From assembly GCA_024398835.1 (NCBI GenBank), contig JAKSIK010000009.1, positions 1 through 64,000 on the forward strand: a stretch of DNA of 64,000 bases, given 5' to 3'. Under the pieces are notes generated by a model. That model was given only the letters and a program-made list of their open reading frames with translations. It was not told the DNA's origin and searched no databases. This document shows, piece after piece, positions 50,031 through 58,804 of the stretch. The position numbers and the translations under genes are program-made. Source of the stretch: Fibrobacter sp. Its GTDB lineage: Bacteria; Fibrobacterota; Fibrobacteria; Fibrobacterales; Fibrobacteraceae. Every line of letters begins with the position of its first letter. Position 1 is the stretch's first letter.

Positions 50031-51255
50031 GGGTCCAGGAATAAGCGTCATTGACGCAACGGTTCAAAAGGTTTACATTCAAATTCAACTTTTGAAGCAA
50101 GTCGCGGATGACGGACTGCCTATCCTGTTCCACAGCATCAGCAAGACGGAGTAAGAGGCCGAGACGACCAGAGCCTGCAAGCAAGGCTTCGCACATTTCG
50201 TCATCGGCAGAAGAGTCCTTCAAAATAGAATCCAGCGGTGCGCCCACGAGAGCGTCCATGCGGCTGATGAGCCCCACAGTGAAGGCGCGGGCCGGCATGT
50301 CTTCATCTGGGCCATAAACCACGCGAGCCAAAAGTTCCAGGAACTTCGCCCGATGGCTGGCGTTCTGGAACAAGGGAGAGCTCTGAGGTGCCACGCCCAT
50401 TTCCGGCCGGGCGTAAAGCATGAGCATGAGCCATTCCTGAATATTCCGCATGCCAATCCAGGCAATGGCGTCTTTCACTTCAGAGATGTTCTGCTGCTTG
50501 TACTGGGCATCGGAATTTACGAACCGGAGGAGGTTCTCTGAAAGTTCCGGACAGTCCTTCAAACTCTTGCAAAGTTGTGCAAGCGTCGGGTGCTTCCGCA
50601 ATAGCAAAAGCATCTTCAGGATGGCGGCAGAAGTAGAGTCAATCTTTTTCCCGGTGACGATTTCGGGCTTGGCAAAGAAGAAACCCTGGAAAAGTTCATA
50701 ACCTTCCGCAATGCGCTTCTTGAAGCATTTGGCGTCTTCCACCTTCTCTGCCAAAAGCTTGATGTCTTTTTCCTTGAAGAACGTCGCAGCCTTCGCAAGA
50801 TTCGCTTCGGAATTATCCACCACATCCATCTTCACGTAGGAGACGTAGGGGAACAGCGGCTCAAAGCGGGAAATGAATTCCTTGTTGAAGATGAAATCAT
50901 CCAATGCCAGTTCAAAACCGCGGGCCTTATAGCGCTTCACGGCCTTCACCAAAGTGGCATCCACCTTTACATCTTCCAGAATCTCAAGCACAAAGCACTT
51001 CGGGTTCAACAGCCCGAACATATCGCCCAAAAGCATTTCCCGGCTGCAGTTCACAAAGGCCTTATGGTTCCCGATAAGTTTGGGGAGACCGATGTTGTTC
51101 AACACATTCTCAAGAACCTGTGCTGTCGCCAGCACATCGCTAGCGATAACCGCCGAGTCGCTGGTAGGCGAATCGCGGAACAAGAGTTCGTAGGCAAAGA
51201 TTCTTCTATTGCCATCGAGAATGGGTTGGCGTGCTAAGTAGGCTAAGGATTCCAT
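50020..51255 (-). CDS. EAL-HDOD signalling protein (YuxH-like), EAL degenerate
   Basis: A 411-residue cytoplasmic protein. The N-terminal half (about 1-200) is an EAL-like domain in which the signature reads ELL (AYELLFRD) and the DDFG-type loop reads LALDDFIFN, so c-di-GMP hydrolysis is doubtful. The C-terminal half (about 205-400) is an HDOD domain (TSAAILKMLLLLRKHP... FTVGLISRMDALVG). Proteins of this type act as regulators of motility or stress with unknown ligands. It lies between hisG and recR with overlaps or short gaps, probably in one transcript. A stand-alone diguanylate cyclase sits at 2943-4028. Confidence 0.86.
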   Translation of the reverse strand: MESLAYLARQPILDGNRRIFAYELLFRDSPTSDSAVIASDVLATAQVLENVLNNIGLPKLIGNHKAFVNCSREMLLGDMFGLLNPKCFVLEILEDVKVDATLVKAVKRYKARGFELALDDFIFNKEFISRFEPLFPYVSYVKMDVVDNSEANLAKAATFFKEKDIKLLAEKVEDAKCFKKRIAEGYELFQGFFFAKPEIVTGKKIDSTSAAILKMLLLLRKHPTLAQLCKSLKDCPELSENLLRFVNSDAQYKQQNISEVKDAIAWIGMRNIQEWLMLMLYARPEMGVAPQSSPLFQNASHRAKFLELLARVVYGPDEDMPARAFTVGLISRMDALVGAPLDSILKDSSADDEMCEALLAGSGRLGLLLRLADAVEQDRQSVIRDLLQKLNLNVNLLNRCVNDAYSWTHER

Positions 51256-51280
51256 CCGCGGACCAAATGTCTATGGCGCA

Positions 51281-52120
51281 CTAGATGCGAGCGCTCTCGA
51301 TACCAAAGAGAAGGATGCTTCTAGCGCCGGCGTCCCAAAGCTTGTCCATAATGGCGTTGGCTTCTTCACGAGGGACCATGGCCTTCACAGAATACCATTC
51401 GCGACCATGGAGCTTTGTCACCGTGGGGGCATCGAGACCCGGAGTGAGTTCGCAGGCCTTTGCCAAAAGTTCAGCCGGGCAGTCATACTCAATCATCATG
51501 TAGGACTGGGCAACAAGCTTGCCTTCAATGCGGCGGATGAGAGTATTGACCTCTTCCAGTTCCGTCTTCTGAGGGTTGCAGAACAAAGCCGCATTGCTCC
51601 TGAACAGGGGATCGCCAATAATGCGAAGACCCGCCTGCTTAAGAGTCGTGCCTGTTTCCACCACATCCACGATGGCATCGGCCACACCGAGGCTCACAGA
51701 AATTTCAACAGCGCCTTCCAGCACCACAAAGTCCATGGCCTTCTTGTAGTAGCCTTCCACAATGTTAGGGAAGCTGGTGGCGATGGTTTTGTCCTTCAGT
51801 TCATCCAGACCCTGAATGGGGCTTTCGTTCGGAACTGCGGCGCACATCTTGGAAGCGCCAAAAGGCAAATCCAGAACCTTAACCGCAGGGCTCTTGGCCT
51901 CAGCATTAAAGTCAATGCCTGTAATGCCTGCGTCAATAATGCCGCGACCCACATACATGGGGATATCGCTTGGGCGCAGGAAGAAGAACTCGATACCGTT
52001 CTTGGTATCAATTTGGGTCAAAGTCTTGTAAGGCTTGGAAGCCTTGTAACCACAGGCCTTCAGGAGTTCCTGGGTGGGCTCGAAAAGCATGCCCTTATTC
52101 GGGAGAGCTACCTTAATCAT
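51281..52120 (-). CDS. hisG: ATP phosphoribosyltransferase, long form
   Basis: First, feedback-controlled step of histidine synthesis (ATP + PRPP). The 279-residue protein starts MIKVALPNKGMLFEPTQELL, with the catalytic domain containing GRGIIDAGITGIDF and the P-loop-like DAIVDVVETGTTLKQAGL, and a C-terminal regulatory domain (about 205-279; PTVTKLHGREWYSVKAMVP) typical of the long, hisZ-independent form. A longer frame upstream lies in the hisE antisense frame; the ATG at 52120 overlaps the hisE stop (ATGA), indicating coupling. Confidence 0.94.
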   Translation of the reverse strand: MIKVALPNKGMLFEPTQELLKACGYKASKPYKTLTQIDTKNGIEFFFLRPSDIPMYVGRGIIDAGITGIDFNAEAKSPAVKVLDLPFGASKMCAAVPNESPIQGLDELKDKTIATSFPNIVEGYYKKAMDFVVLEGAVEISVSLGVADAIVDVVETGTTLKQAGLRIIGDPLFRSNAALFCNPQKTELEEVNTLIRRIEGKLVAQSYMMIEYDCPAELLAKACELTPGLDAPTVTKLHGREWYSVKAMVPREEANAIMDKLWDAGARSILLFGIESARI

Positions 52121-52377
52121 AGTTTTGCGTACACTTCTTCGAGGGTGAGACCTTTTTCTGCCATCATGACAGCCACATAGTAGAGCACCTGAGAAAGTTC
52201 CAGGCACTGGGCGTCACGGGATTCGTAGTTGGCGGCCTGCCAAGATTCGGCAGCTTCTTCCACCAGCTTTTTGCCAATGGCGTGAGGACCCTTCTTGAAA
52301 AGTTCCGTGGTTCCCTTGCCTTCCGGCATCTCTTTTTTGCGCTGACATGCAAGCGCAAACATTTCTTCAAACGTCAT
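52117..52377 (-). CDS. hisE: Phosphoribosyl-ATP pyrophosphatase
   Basis: Second step of histidine synthesis: removes pyrophosphate from PR-ATP. The 86-residue MazG-like all-alpha protein contains KKLVEEAAESWQAANYESRDAQCLELSQVLYYVAVMM, with the metal-binding EExxE pattern. It is unfused to hisI. Its stop overlaps hisG. A hairpin ending in the ribosome site lies just upstream (52385-52403). Confidence 0.93.
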   Translation of the reverse strand: MTFEEMFALACQRKKEMPEGKGTTELFKKGPHAIGKKLVEEAAESWQAANYESRDAQCLELSQVLYYVAVMMAEKGLTLEEVYAKL

Positions 52378-52384
52378 GATAGAC

Positions 52385-52403
52385 CTCGCGTTTTTTACGC
52401 GAG
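52385..52403 (-). promoter_or_regulatory. Leader hairpin touching the hisE ribosome binding site
   Basis: Minus strand: stem CTCGCG / CGCGAG around an A-rich loop TAAAAAA. The last stem bases GAG together with the next G form the GAGG Shine-Dalgarno, 6 nt before the hisE ATG. Folding would hide the ribosome site. Confidence 0.5.
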
Positions 52404-52498
52404 AAAAGATAGAAAATCGAATGTTTTTTATTTGAAAAAAGACATTTTATTTCAGTAAATAACAGCTCGCGGGGAGGAGGCCCTGGCGACGCTATATC

Positions 52499-52532
52499 AA
52501 AAAAGCCTCTCTTTCAAAAACGAGGCTTCTTT
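52499..52532 (-). terminator. Terminator after cdsA
   Basis: Stem AAGCCTC (52503-52509) / GAGGCTT (52522-52528) with a 12-nt loop; in the minus direction a T6 run follows. It lies about 25 bp after the cdsA stop at 52557. Confidence 0.75.
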
Positions 52533-52556
52533 CTCTTAAATAATCGTTGACATAAA

Positions 52557-53438
52557 TTAAGCGACTTTCTGGAAGAAATCCAGCAGGAGCCAGAGCATGG
52601 GGGCCGCAAGGTAGAAGGAATCGCAGCGGTCCAAAACGCCGCCGTGGCCCACGAAGAGATTTCCGGAATCCTTGGTGCCACTCCAGCGTTTGAGGGCACT
52701 CATCAAGAGGTCGCCCGCCTGGCCAGCAACTGCAAACAGGAACCCGAGAATAAGGCCCTTCACAATATCAAACTGCACACCGAAACCGGCGAGGGCAGAA
52801 CTGTAGGTGACCCAATAGGCGGTCCAACCCATTGTGAACAAAGTACCAACCACAGAACCTTCCCAAGTCTTCTTGGGGCTGATGGTAGGCGCAAAGAGGT
52901 GGCGGCCAAAAGGACCCTTGCCCGCAGCAAACTTCCCGAAGAAGTAAGCAGCCGTATCGCAACCCCACATAGATGTCATTACGAGAATGAAGGGATAGCA
53001 CTGATCCAGGCCCTTGCCATTCCCCATCATGAGCACATTCATGCCACCCCATAAACCTACATAGAGCGGAGCGCCCATGTGCATCACAAGCCAGGGGAAC
53101 AAAACTTCAATCTTCACGCGGGCGTAGGCGACAGCGATGTAGATGCCAAAAATAATCATGGCGGTCATGCCCACCAAATAAGGCACTGCCGGGAGGCCGA
53201 AGAAACCGCCCTTAGAAAGCGCCCATGCAAGAGTCAATGCGAAACTTGCGGCAAAGGAAAGGTAGCGCATGTCGGGACCCTGGTACATTTTGCGGACCAT
53301 GCCTGCCCATTCCCAGGCGCCAACGCCAGCCAAAAAACACATGAGGCCAATGCGACTGTAATCGCAGAACCACAGGAGGAAAAATACCACCGGAATGGCA
53401 ATGAAAGCCGTGATTAAACGCTGCGCCAAATTACTCAT
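52557..53438 (-). CDS. cdsA: Phosphatidate cytidylyltransferase
   Basis: Makes CDP-diacylglycerol for phospholipid synthesis in the inner membrane. The 293-residue protein has about eight hydrophobic segments and the CdsA signature near the C-terminus: SALKRWSGTKDSGNLFVGHGGVLDRCDS, including the metal-binding Asp pair. Its ATG overlaps the uppS stop, as is common in the pyrH-frr-uppS-cdsA order. Confidence 0.94.
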   Translation of the reverse strand: MSNLAQRLITAFIAIPVVFFLLWFCDYSRIGLMCFLAGVGAWEWAGMVRKMYQGPDMRYLSFAASFALTLAWALSKGGFFGLPAVPYLVGMTAMIIFGIYIAVAYARVKIEVLFPWLVMHMGAPLYVGLWGGMNVLMMGNGKGLDQCYPFILVMTSMWGCDTAAYFFGKFAAGKGPFGRHLFAPTISPKKTWEGSVVGTLFTMGWTAYWVTYSSALAGFGVQFDIVKGLILGFLFAVAGQAGDLLMSALKRWSGTKDSGNLFVGHGGVLDRCDSFYLAAPMLWLLLDFFQKVA

Positions 53439-54142
53439 GAAAGCACCTTCCCAAAACGGCGTTCGCGAGTCTTGAAGAACTCCACCGCCTTCAAAAATTC
53501 ATCCTTGGTAAAGTCCGGCCACAAGGTGTCCGTCACATAAAATTCGCTGTAGGCGGCCTGCCACAGAAGGTAATTGGACAAGCGGAATTCGCCACCCGTA
53601 CGGATGATGAGATCCGGGTCCGGAGCGCCCTTCAGGTAGAGGTTCTTTGCGAACAAAGTATCGTCGATGTCTTCCACCTTGATGGTGCCTGCGGCAACTT
53701 GCGCGGCAATGGATTTTACAGCGCCCACAATTTCCTGACGCGCTCCGTAAGAGATGGCGAGGTGCAATTGCATGCCTGTATTATTCGCCGTCACGTCAAT
53801 GGCTTCCTGAAGTTTTGCCCGCGGCTTTTCTGGCAGGCGACTCATTTCGCCAATGACCGTGAGCTTCACATTCTTTTCCATCAGGTCCGGGATTTCCTTG
53901 ATAACCATCTCGATGAGGAGGTTCATCAGGTAATCCACTTCCTTACTGGGGCGGCCCCAATTCTCGGAACTAAACACATAGAGCGTCATGTGTTCGAGCT
54001 TCAGGTTCACACCTACTTCCACAGCATCGATAGTAGCCTGGGTTCCCTTGCGGTGGCCCAAGAAACGCTCCAAGCCACGACTTTTGGCCCAGCGCCCATT
54101 CCCATCCATGATGATGGCTACATGTCTCAGCTCATTCGCCAT
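53435..54142 (-). CDS. uppS: Undecaprenyl (isoprenyl) pyrophosphate synthase
   Basis: Cis-prenyltransferase that makes the C55 lipid carrier for peptidoglycan and other envelope glycans. The 235-residue protein has the catalytic Asp in IIMDGNGRWAKSRG, the SSENWGRP segment, and the C-terminal DLIIRTGGEFRLSNYLLWQAAYSEFYV. It follows frr by 9 bp and overlaps cdsA. Confidence 0.95.
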   Translation of the reverse strand: MANELRHVAIIMDGNGRWAKSRGLERFLGHRKGTQATIDAVEVGVNLKLEHMTLYVFSSENWGRPSKEVDYLMNLLIEMVIKEIPDLMEKNVKLTVIGEMSRLPEKPRAKLQEAIDVTANNTGMQLHLAISYGARQEIVGAVKSIAAQVAAGTIKVEDIDDTLFAKNLYLKGAPDPDLIIRTGGEFRLSNYLLWQAAYSEFYVTDTLWPDFTKDEFLKAVEFFKTRERRFGKVLS

Positions 54143-54151
54143 TCTGCGGAA

Positions 54152-54688
54152 TTAAACCTTAAGAATGTCAGCTTCTTTTTCTGCCAAGAGAGCGTCGATG
54201 CGGGCAATGAACTTGTCCGTCACCTTCTGGATTTCGTCCTGCTGCTTCTTCACTTCGTCTTCCGGAAGATCCTTGTTCTTCTTGAGGGCGTCGTTAGCGT
54301 CGCGACGGATGTTGCGGATAGCCACACGGCCTTCCTCAGCGTGCTTGCGAACAATCTTGGCCAATTCCTGACGACGTTCCGTGGTAAGAATCGGGAGGCT
54401 CACGCGAATGCAGTTGCCATCCTTCATAGGAGTGACGCCAATGTTTGCAGCGAGGATTGCCTTGTCAATCTGATCTACCAGGGTCTTTTCCCACGGGGAA
54501 ACCAAAAGCATGCGGGGTTCCGGAACGGAAATCTTGGCCACCTGAGAAATAGGGGTAGGTGTGCCGTAGTAGTCGATGCGGACATCGTTCAAAATAGCAG
54601 GAGAAGCCTGACCGGCGCGAACCTTGGAGAATTCGCGTTCCGTAGCATCAATTGCCTTTTCCATTTTCTGTTCGTAATCAGCAGCCAT
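54152..54688 (-). CDS. frr: Ribosome recycling factor
   Basis: Splits post-termination ribosomes with EF-G. The 178-residue protein has the typical long-helix head and tail, with RAGQASPAILNDVRIDYYGTPTPI and the C-terminal LPEDEVKKQQDEIQKVTDKFIARID. Length is normal for the family (about 185). It lies between pyrH and uppS. Confidence 0.95.
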   Translation of the reverse strand: MAADYEQKMEKAIDATEREFSKVRAGQASPAILNDVRIDYYGTPTPISQVAKISVPEPRMLLVSPWEKTLVDQIDKAILAANIGVTPMKDGNCIRVSLPILTTERRQELAKIVRKHAEEGRVAIRNIRRDANDALKKNKDLPEDEVKKQQDEIQKVTDKFIARIDALLAEKEADILKV

Positions 54689-54710
54689 AAAATATTCCTT
54701 TGTGCAAAAA

Positions 54711-55418
54711 TTAGCAGTGCACCAGTGTTCCTAAATTACCTTCAATTACCGCCTGCGTCAAGTTGCCCTTGACCATTTTGAACACGAAAATGGGCATATT
54801 GTTTTCCATACACAACGCTACAGCAGCCGTGTCCATCACCTTAAGTCCACGAGCGATGACTTCCTGGTAAGTAATGTCATCGAAACGGGTGGCAGAGGGG
54901 TCCTTCACAGGGTCGGCGGTGTAGATGCCGTCCACCTTGGTCGCCTTCATAATCACATCGCATTCGCTTTCGATAGCGCGAAGGGCGGCGCAGCTGTCTG
55001 TCGTAAAGAAGGGGTTGCCCGTACCGGCAGAGAAAATCACCACGGAGCCTGCATTCAAAAGCTTGATGGCTTTGCGACGGTCAAAGAACTCGCAGACAGG
55101 TTCCATGCGGATGGCACTCATGACCACGCTGTCCACACCCTGCTTATCCAAGGCATCTTGCATGGCAAGGCCATTCATCACAGTCCCAAGCATTCCCATG
55201 GCATCACCCTGGGCACGGTTCATGCCACCAGCGGAAGCAGAAATTCCACGCACCAGATTACCACCGCCAATCACAAGGGCAACCTGAACACCTTGACGGG
55301 CAATAGCGGCAATCTCGCCAGCCATGTCGGAAAGGATGTCGTTATCAATGCCATGACCCTTGGCGCCAGCAAGAGCCTCGCCACTGAGTTTCAAAAGCAC
55401 ACGTTTAAACTTTGCCAT
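54711..55418 (-). CDS. pyrH: Uridylate kinase (UMP kinase)
   Basis: Phosphorylates UMP to UDP; hexameric amino-acid-kinase-family enzyme of the cytoplasm. The 235-residue protein begins [18 protein letters not shown], with [27 protein letters not shown] and [23 protein letters not shown], all typical. TTGGAG lies 7 nt before the ATG at 55418, so the four-codon extension is rejected. A terminator separates it from tsf upstream, so it probably has its own promoter. Confidence 0.95.
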   Translation of the reverse strand: MAKFKRVLLKLSGEALAGAKGHGIDNDILSDMAGEIAAIARQGVQVALVIGGGNLVRGISASAGGMNRAQGDAMGMLGTVMNGLAMQDALDKQGVDSVVMSAIRMEPVCEFFDRRKAIKLLNAGSVVIFSAGTGNPFFTTDSCAALRAIESECDVIMKATKVDGIYTADPVKDPSATRFDDITYQEVIARGLKVMDTAAVALCMENNMPIFVFKMVKGNLTQAVIEGNLGTLVHC

Positions 55419-55487
55419 AATAAGCTCCAATTTCTATCAAGAAACAATGTAGTAAATAGTGTATTGGAGATGTAAGACCAAAGACTT

Positions 55488-55519
55488 TACAAAACAAGAA
55501 TGGCGAGCCGAAGCCCGCC
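55488..55519 (-). terminator. Terminator after tsf
   Basis: Minus strand: GGCGGGC-TTCG-GCTCGCC (a UUCG tetraloop hairpin with one wobble) followed by ATTCTTGTTTTGT. It lies about 22 bp after the tsf stop. Confidence 0.8.
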
Positions 55520-55541
55520 ACCTTTTAGTCTTTCGTCTAAC

Positions 55542-56435
55542 TTAGTTACCGCGTTCGAAGCGGATGAAGTTAACGACCTTCAAGGAAGAAAGACCGAGTT
55601 GCTTTGCCACGACTTCCTGGAGGTAAGCCTTGACACTGAGCTTCTTCGGGTTCTTTTCGGACATGAAGAATTCCTGGTCTTCGAGGACAATTTCCTTGAG
55701 GACCTTGGCCACACGACCGTCCAGCTGGCGTTCCACGAATTCCGGCTTGGTAACCTTACCAGATTCCTTGGCAGCATTTTCGATCTGAGCGCGAGCAATT
55801 TCACGTTCCTTGTCGATGGTTTCCTGCGGCACAGCGGCATCGTTCAAAGCAACCGGAGCAAATGCAGCGGCCTGCATGGCGATGTCCTTGGCAGCCTGCT
55901 TGAGAGCAGCTTCGTCGGCAGAGCCTTCGAATGCAAGTTCGGTGATGACACCAATCTTGCCCTTCATGTGGCTGTACAGGCCGAAGACAGTGTTAGGATT
56001 CTTCTTGATTTCTGCAAACTTGCGGAAGTCAATGTTCTCCTGAATCTTCACCAGCACATCCTGAAGGCGGTCGCCCACCTTAACGCCGTCCACAACAGCA
56101 TTCTTCAAATCATCCACAGAAGCGATAGCCTGAGTTTCCACAGCCTTCTGGGCCATAGCAGCGAGAGCAATGAAGTCATCGTTGTTGGAAACAGGTTCAG
56201 TTTCGCAGGAGAGTTCGAAGGCAGCAGCCTTGTCAGCAGTTTCGACCAAGTAGATGCGACCTTCCTTGGCAGCCTTGTCGGCGCGCTTTGCAGCAACGGC
56301 GGCACCCTGCTTACGGAGGAGCTCGATGGCCTTATCCATGTCACCATCAGTCTCAACGAGGGCCTTCTTGCACTGCATCATGCCCACGCCGGTCTTCTGG
56401 CGGAGTTCGTTTACGAGGGAAGCGGTAATCTGCAT
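55542..56435 (-). CDS. tsf: Elongation factor Ts
   Basis: Nucleotide exchange factor for EF-Tu. The 297-residue protein has the N-terminal UBA-like module with LRQKTGVGMMQCKKALVETDGDMDKAIELLRKQG, the core ETEPVSNNDDF region and the C-terminal LLEQ-type VKAYLQEVV segment. The ATG at 56435 begins 1 bp after the rpsB stop; four extra residues upstream would overlap rpsB. Confidence 0.95.
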   Translation of the reverse strand: MQITASLVNELRQKTGVGMMQCKKALVETDGDMDKAIELLRKQGAAVAAKRADKAAKEGRIYLVETADKAAAFELSCETEPVSNNDDFIALAAMAQKAVETQAIASVDDLKNAVVDGVKVGDRLQDVLVKIQENIDFRKFAEIKKNPNTVFGLYSHMKGKIGVITELAFEGSADEAALKQAAKDIAMQAAAFAPVALNDAAVPQETIDKEREIARAQIENAAKESGKVTKPEFVERQLDGRVAKVLKEIVLEDQEFFMSEKNPKKLSVKAYLQEVVAKQLGLSSLKVVNFIRFERGN

Positions 56436-56436
56436 A

Positions 56437-57183
56437 TTACTTGTCATCCTCTTCGTTGTCGAACTTCTTCACTTCTTCTTTCTTTTCTTCCTTCTTGTCG
56501 TTAGCGGTGCGAGCCTTGACATTAGCAGCAATGTAGTCCACAATGAGCTTGATGGACTTCACAGCGTCGTCGTTGGCCGGAACCGGGAAATCAACGAGAG
56601 TCGGATCCACGTTCGTGTCGCAGATGCCGATGATAGGAATGTGGAGACGGCGAGCTTCAGCAACGGCGATCTTTTCGTGAGCGAGATCGGTCACGACCAG
56701 GAGGCCAGGAAGGTTCACCATTTCACGGATACCGCCGAACACGTCGAGAAGCTTGGCGCGTTCACGGTTCTTGTCCAGAACTTCCTTCTTGGAAAGAGCC
56801 TGGAAAGTGCCGTCCTGTTCCATAGCGTCGATCTTATCGATCTTCTTGATGGACTTGCGAACGGTCTGGAAGTTGGTCAGCATACCGCCCAACCAGCGGT
56901 TGGTGACGGAGAACTGATTGCATGCTGCAGCAGCATCCAAAACGCACTGACGAGCAGTGGGCTTGGTTCCTACAAAGAGCACAGTCTTGCCAGATTCGGA
57001 AATCTTCTTGGCAGCCTTGGCAGCTTCTTCAAGGAGGTCGCGAGTCTTGGACAGATTGAGAACGTAGATGCCGTTCTTTTCAGCCAGGATGTAGGGTTTC
57101 ATTTTCGGGTTCCAGCGCTGAGTCTGGTGACCAAAGTGGGAGCCTGCAGCAAGCAGGTCTTCAACGGAAGGCAAATTAGCCAT
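56437..57183 (-). CDS. rpsB: 30S ribosomal protein S2
   Basis: Small-subunit protein S2. The 248-residue protein shows LLAAGSHFGHQTQRWNPKMKPYI, TVLFVGTKPTARQCV, RWLGGMLTNFQTVRKSI and VIGICDTNVDPTLVDFPVPANDDA. The C-terminal ~25 residues are a Lys/Glu-rich tail. It heads the rpsB-tsf unit, with AAAGGA before the start and a 136-bp leader upstream. Confidence 0.96.
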   Translation of the reverse strand: MANLPSVEDLLAAGSHFGHQTQRWNPKMKPYILAEKNGIYVLNLSKTRDLLEEAAKAAKKISESGKTVLFVGTKPTARQCVLDAAAACNQFSVTNRWLGGMLTNFQTVRKSIKKIDKIDAMEQDGTFQALSKKEVLDKNRERAKLLDVFGGIREMVNLPGLLVVTDLAHEKIAVAEARRLHIPIIGICDTNVDPTLVDFPVPANDDAVKSIKLIVDYIAANVKARTANDKKEEKKEEVKKFDNEEDDK

Positions 57184-57320
57184 GTTGTTATCCTTTTTTA
57201 TCGGTTAAACTACCCAGTCCGCAATTAAGCCGCCAAGCACTTTCGTGCCACCGAAGCGACTCTTGCAAACCAGTGATTGAATTGCCTGGATCACTCCAAG
57301 CGGGTCAAAATATAGGAAAA
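57184..57320 (-). promoter_or_regulatory. rpsB promoter and leader region
   Basis: No gene. On the minus strand a TTGACC follows the ugd terminator, and further on GCAC-GAAA-GTGC makes a short hairpin in the leader before GGATAAC and the rpsB start. In several bacteria the rpsB leader is bound by S2 for autoregulation; whether that holds here cannot be told. Confidence 0.4.
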
Positions 57321-57321
57321 A

Positions 57322-57344
57322 GCAGTCCTGAATGCCAGGACTGC
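57322..57344 (-). terminator. Second terminator after ugd
   Basis: Perfect stem GCAGTCCTG / CAGGACTGC, loop AATGC; in the minus direction a TTTTT run follows. It lies downstream of the first ugd hairpin and just before the rpsB promoter region. Confidence 0.85.
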
Positions 57345-57364
57345 CGTAAGTTTGGAGCAAAATT

Positions 57365-57380
57365 GAGGCTTTCGAGCCTC
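57365..57380 (-). terminator. First terminator after ugd
   Basis: Stem GAGGCT / AGCCTC with a four-base loop (CGAA on the minus strand), 12 bp after the ugd stop, followed by a short T-rich run. Confidence 0.65.
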
Positions 57381-57392
57381 TATTTTTGCAAG

Positions 57393-58763
57393 CTATTCAG
57401 CTTTACCCTTACCGATACTGGTCACTTCAAAGCCAATCTTGCGAAGGGCGTCAGCATCCAGGATGTTACGACCATCAAAGACGAAGGCGGGTTTTGCCAT
57501 GGAGTTATAGATGCGCTTCCAATCCAGTTCGGCAAAGCACTTCCATTCCGTGCAAACGACCACAGCGTGAGCGCCTTCGGCAGCCTTGTACGGGTCCTCC
57601 TCGAACACCACCTGGTCCAGCACGTCCTTCAAGTCGCGCTTGGCATCGGGAATGGCCTTCGGGTCGGTGACGACAGGCTGCGCATGTTCGCTAAGCAAAT
57701 CACGCACCACCAGGTTTGCGGGGCTTTCGCGGGTATCACCCGTGTTTGCCTTGAAGGCAAATCCAAATACCGCAATCTTCTTGCCGGCAATGGTATTGAA
57801 CATGGTTTCCAGCATGCGGTCCACCACGCGGTGAGTCTGCCATTCGTTAATCTTCACAACACTTTCCCAATAAGCGGAAACTTCGGGAAGGCCATAGTAG
57901 CCGCAAAGGTAGGCAAGATTCAAGATGTCTTTCTTGAAGCAGGAACCACCGAAGCCGATGGAAGCCTTGAGGAACTTGGGGCCGATACGCTTGTCCTTTC
58001 CCATCACAAATGCCACCTCATCCACATCGGCGCCGGTGCGTTCGCAGAGGGCACTGATGGAATTGATGGAACTGATACGCTGTGCAAGGAATGCATTAGC
58101 GGTAAGTTTCGTGAGTTCAGAACTCCAGAGGTTCGTGGTGAGAATGCGGTCACGGGGAACCCAATGTGCATAGACATCCACCAGTTTCTGGCAAGCAGCA
58201 AGGCCCGATTCCGTCTGATGGCTACCGATGAGTACGCGGTCCGGTTCGAACAAGTCGTTGATGGCAGTACCTTCGGCGAGGAATTCCGGATTGCTGAGAA
58301 CCTCGAAGTGGAGGCCCTTGTCATTAGAATTCAAGATGCGTTCCATTGCGGCAGCGGTACGGACCGGCAGCGTGGACTTTTCCACAATAATCTTGCCTTC
58401 GTCGGCAATGTCCAAAATCTGACGTGCAGTCTTTTCCCAATACTGAAGGTCGCTAGCCTTGCCGGCTCCATGCCCAAAAGTCTTGGTGGGCGTATTCACA
58501 GAAACAAAAATGATATCCGCTTCTTTAATGGCAGCGGGAATGTCCGTGCTGAAGAAGAGGTTGCGGCCACGGGCACGCTTCACTACATCATCCAGACCCG
58601 GTTCAAAAATGGGAAGGTTTTCGCTGTTCCAGGCATCAATGCGGCTTTGGTTAATATCCACCACAGTCACTTTAACATCCGGGCACTTGTCGGCAATAAC
58701 AGTCATGGTAGGGCCACCGACGTAGCCCGCACCAATGCAAACGATATTAGTATTGAAACTCAT
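57393..58763 (-). CDS. ugd: UDP-glucose 6-dehydrogenase
   Basis: Oxidises UDP-glucose to UDP-glucuronate with NAD for envelope or capsule glycans. The 456-residue protein has the Rossmann motif [11 protein letters not shown], the catalytic Cys in [10 protein letters not shown], and the C-terminal UDP-binding part [16 protein letters not shown]. The sequence ([19 protein letters not shown]) resembles the animal/plant-like UGDH branch more than the short E. coli type. GAGG precedes the start. It stands alone, with two terminators after it. Confidence 0.94.
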   Translation of the reverse strand: MSFNTNIVCIGAGYVGGPTMTVIADKCPDVKVTVVDINQSRIDAWNSENLPIFEPGLDDVVKRARGRNLFFSTDIPAAIKEADIIFVSVNTPTKTFGHGAGKASDLQYWEKTARQILDIADEGKIIVEKSTLPVRTAAAMERILNSNDKGLHFEVLSNPEFLAEGTAINDLFEPDRVLIGSHQTESGLAACQKLVDVYAHWVPRDRILTTNLWSSELTKLTANAFLAQRISSINSISALCERTGADVDEVAFVMGKDKRIGPKFLKASIGFGGSCFKKDILNLAYLCGYYGLPEVSAYWESVVKINEWQTHRVVDRMLETMFNTIAGKKIAVFGFAFKANTGDTRESPANLVVRDLLSEHAQPVVTDPKAIPDAKRDLKDVLDQVVFEEDPYKAAEGAHAVVVCTEWKCFAELDWKRIYNSMAKPAFVFDGRNILDADALRKIGFEVTSIGKGKAE

Positions 58764-58804
58764 AATGCCTCTAATTTAAAAAAAACAGCTCGCACGATAA
58801 TGCC

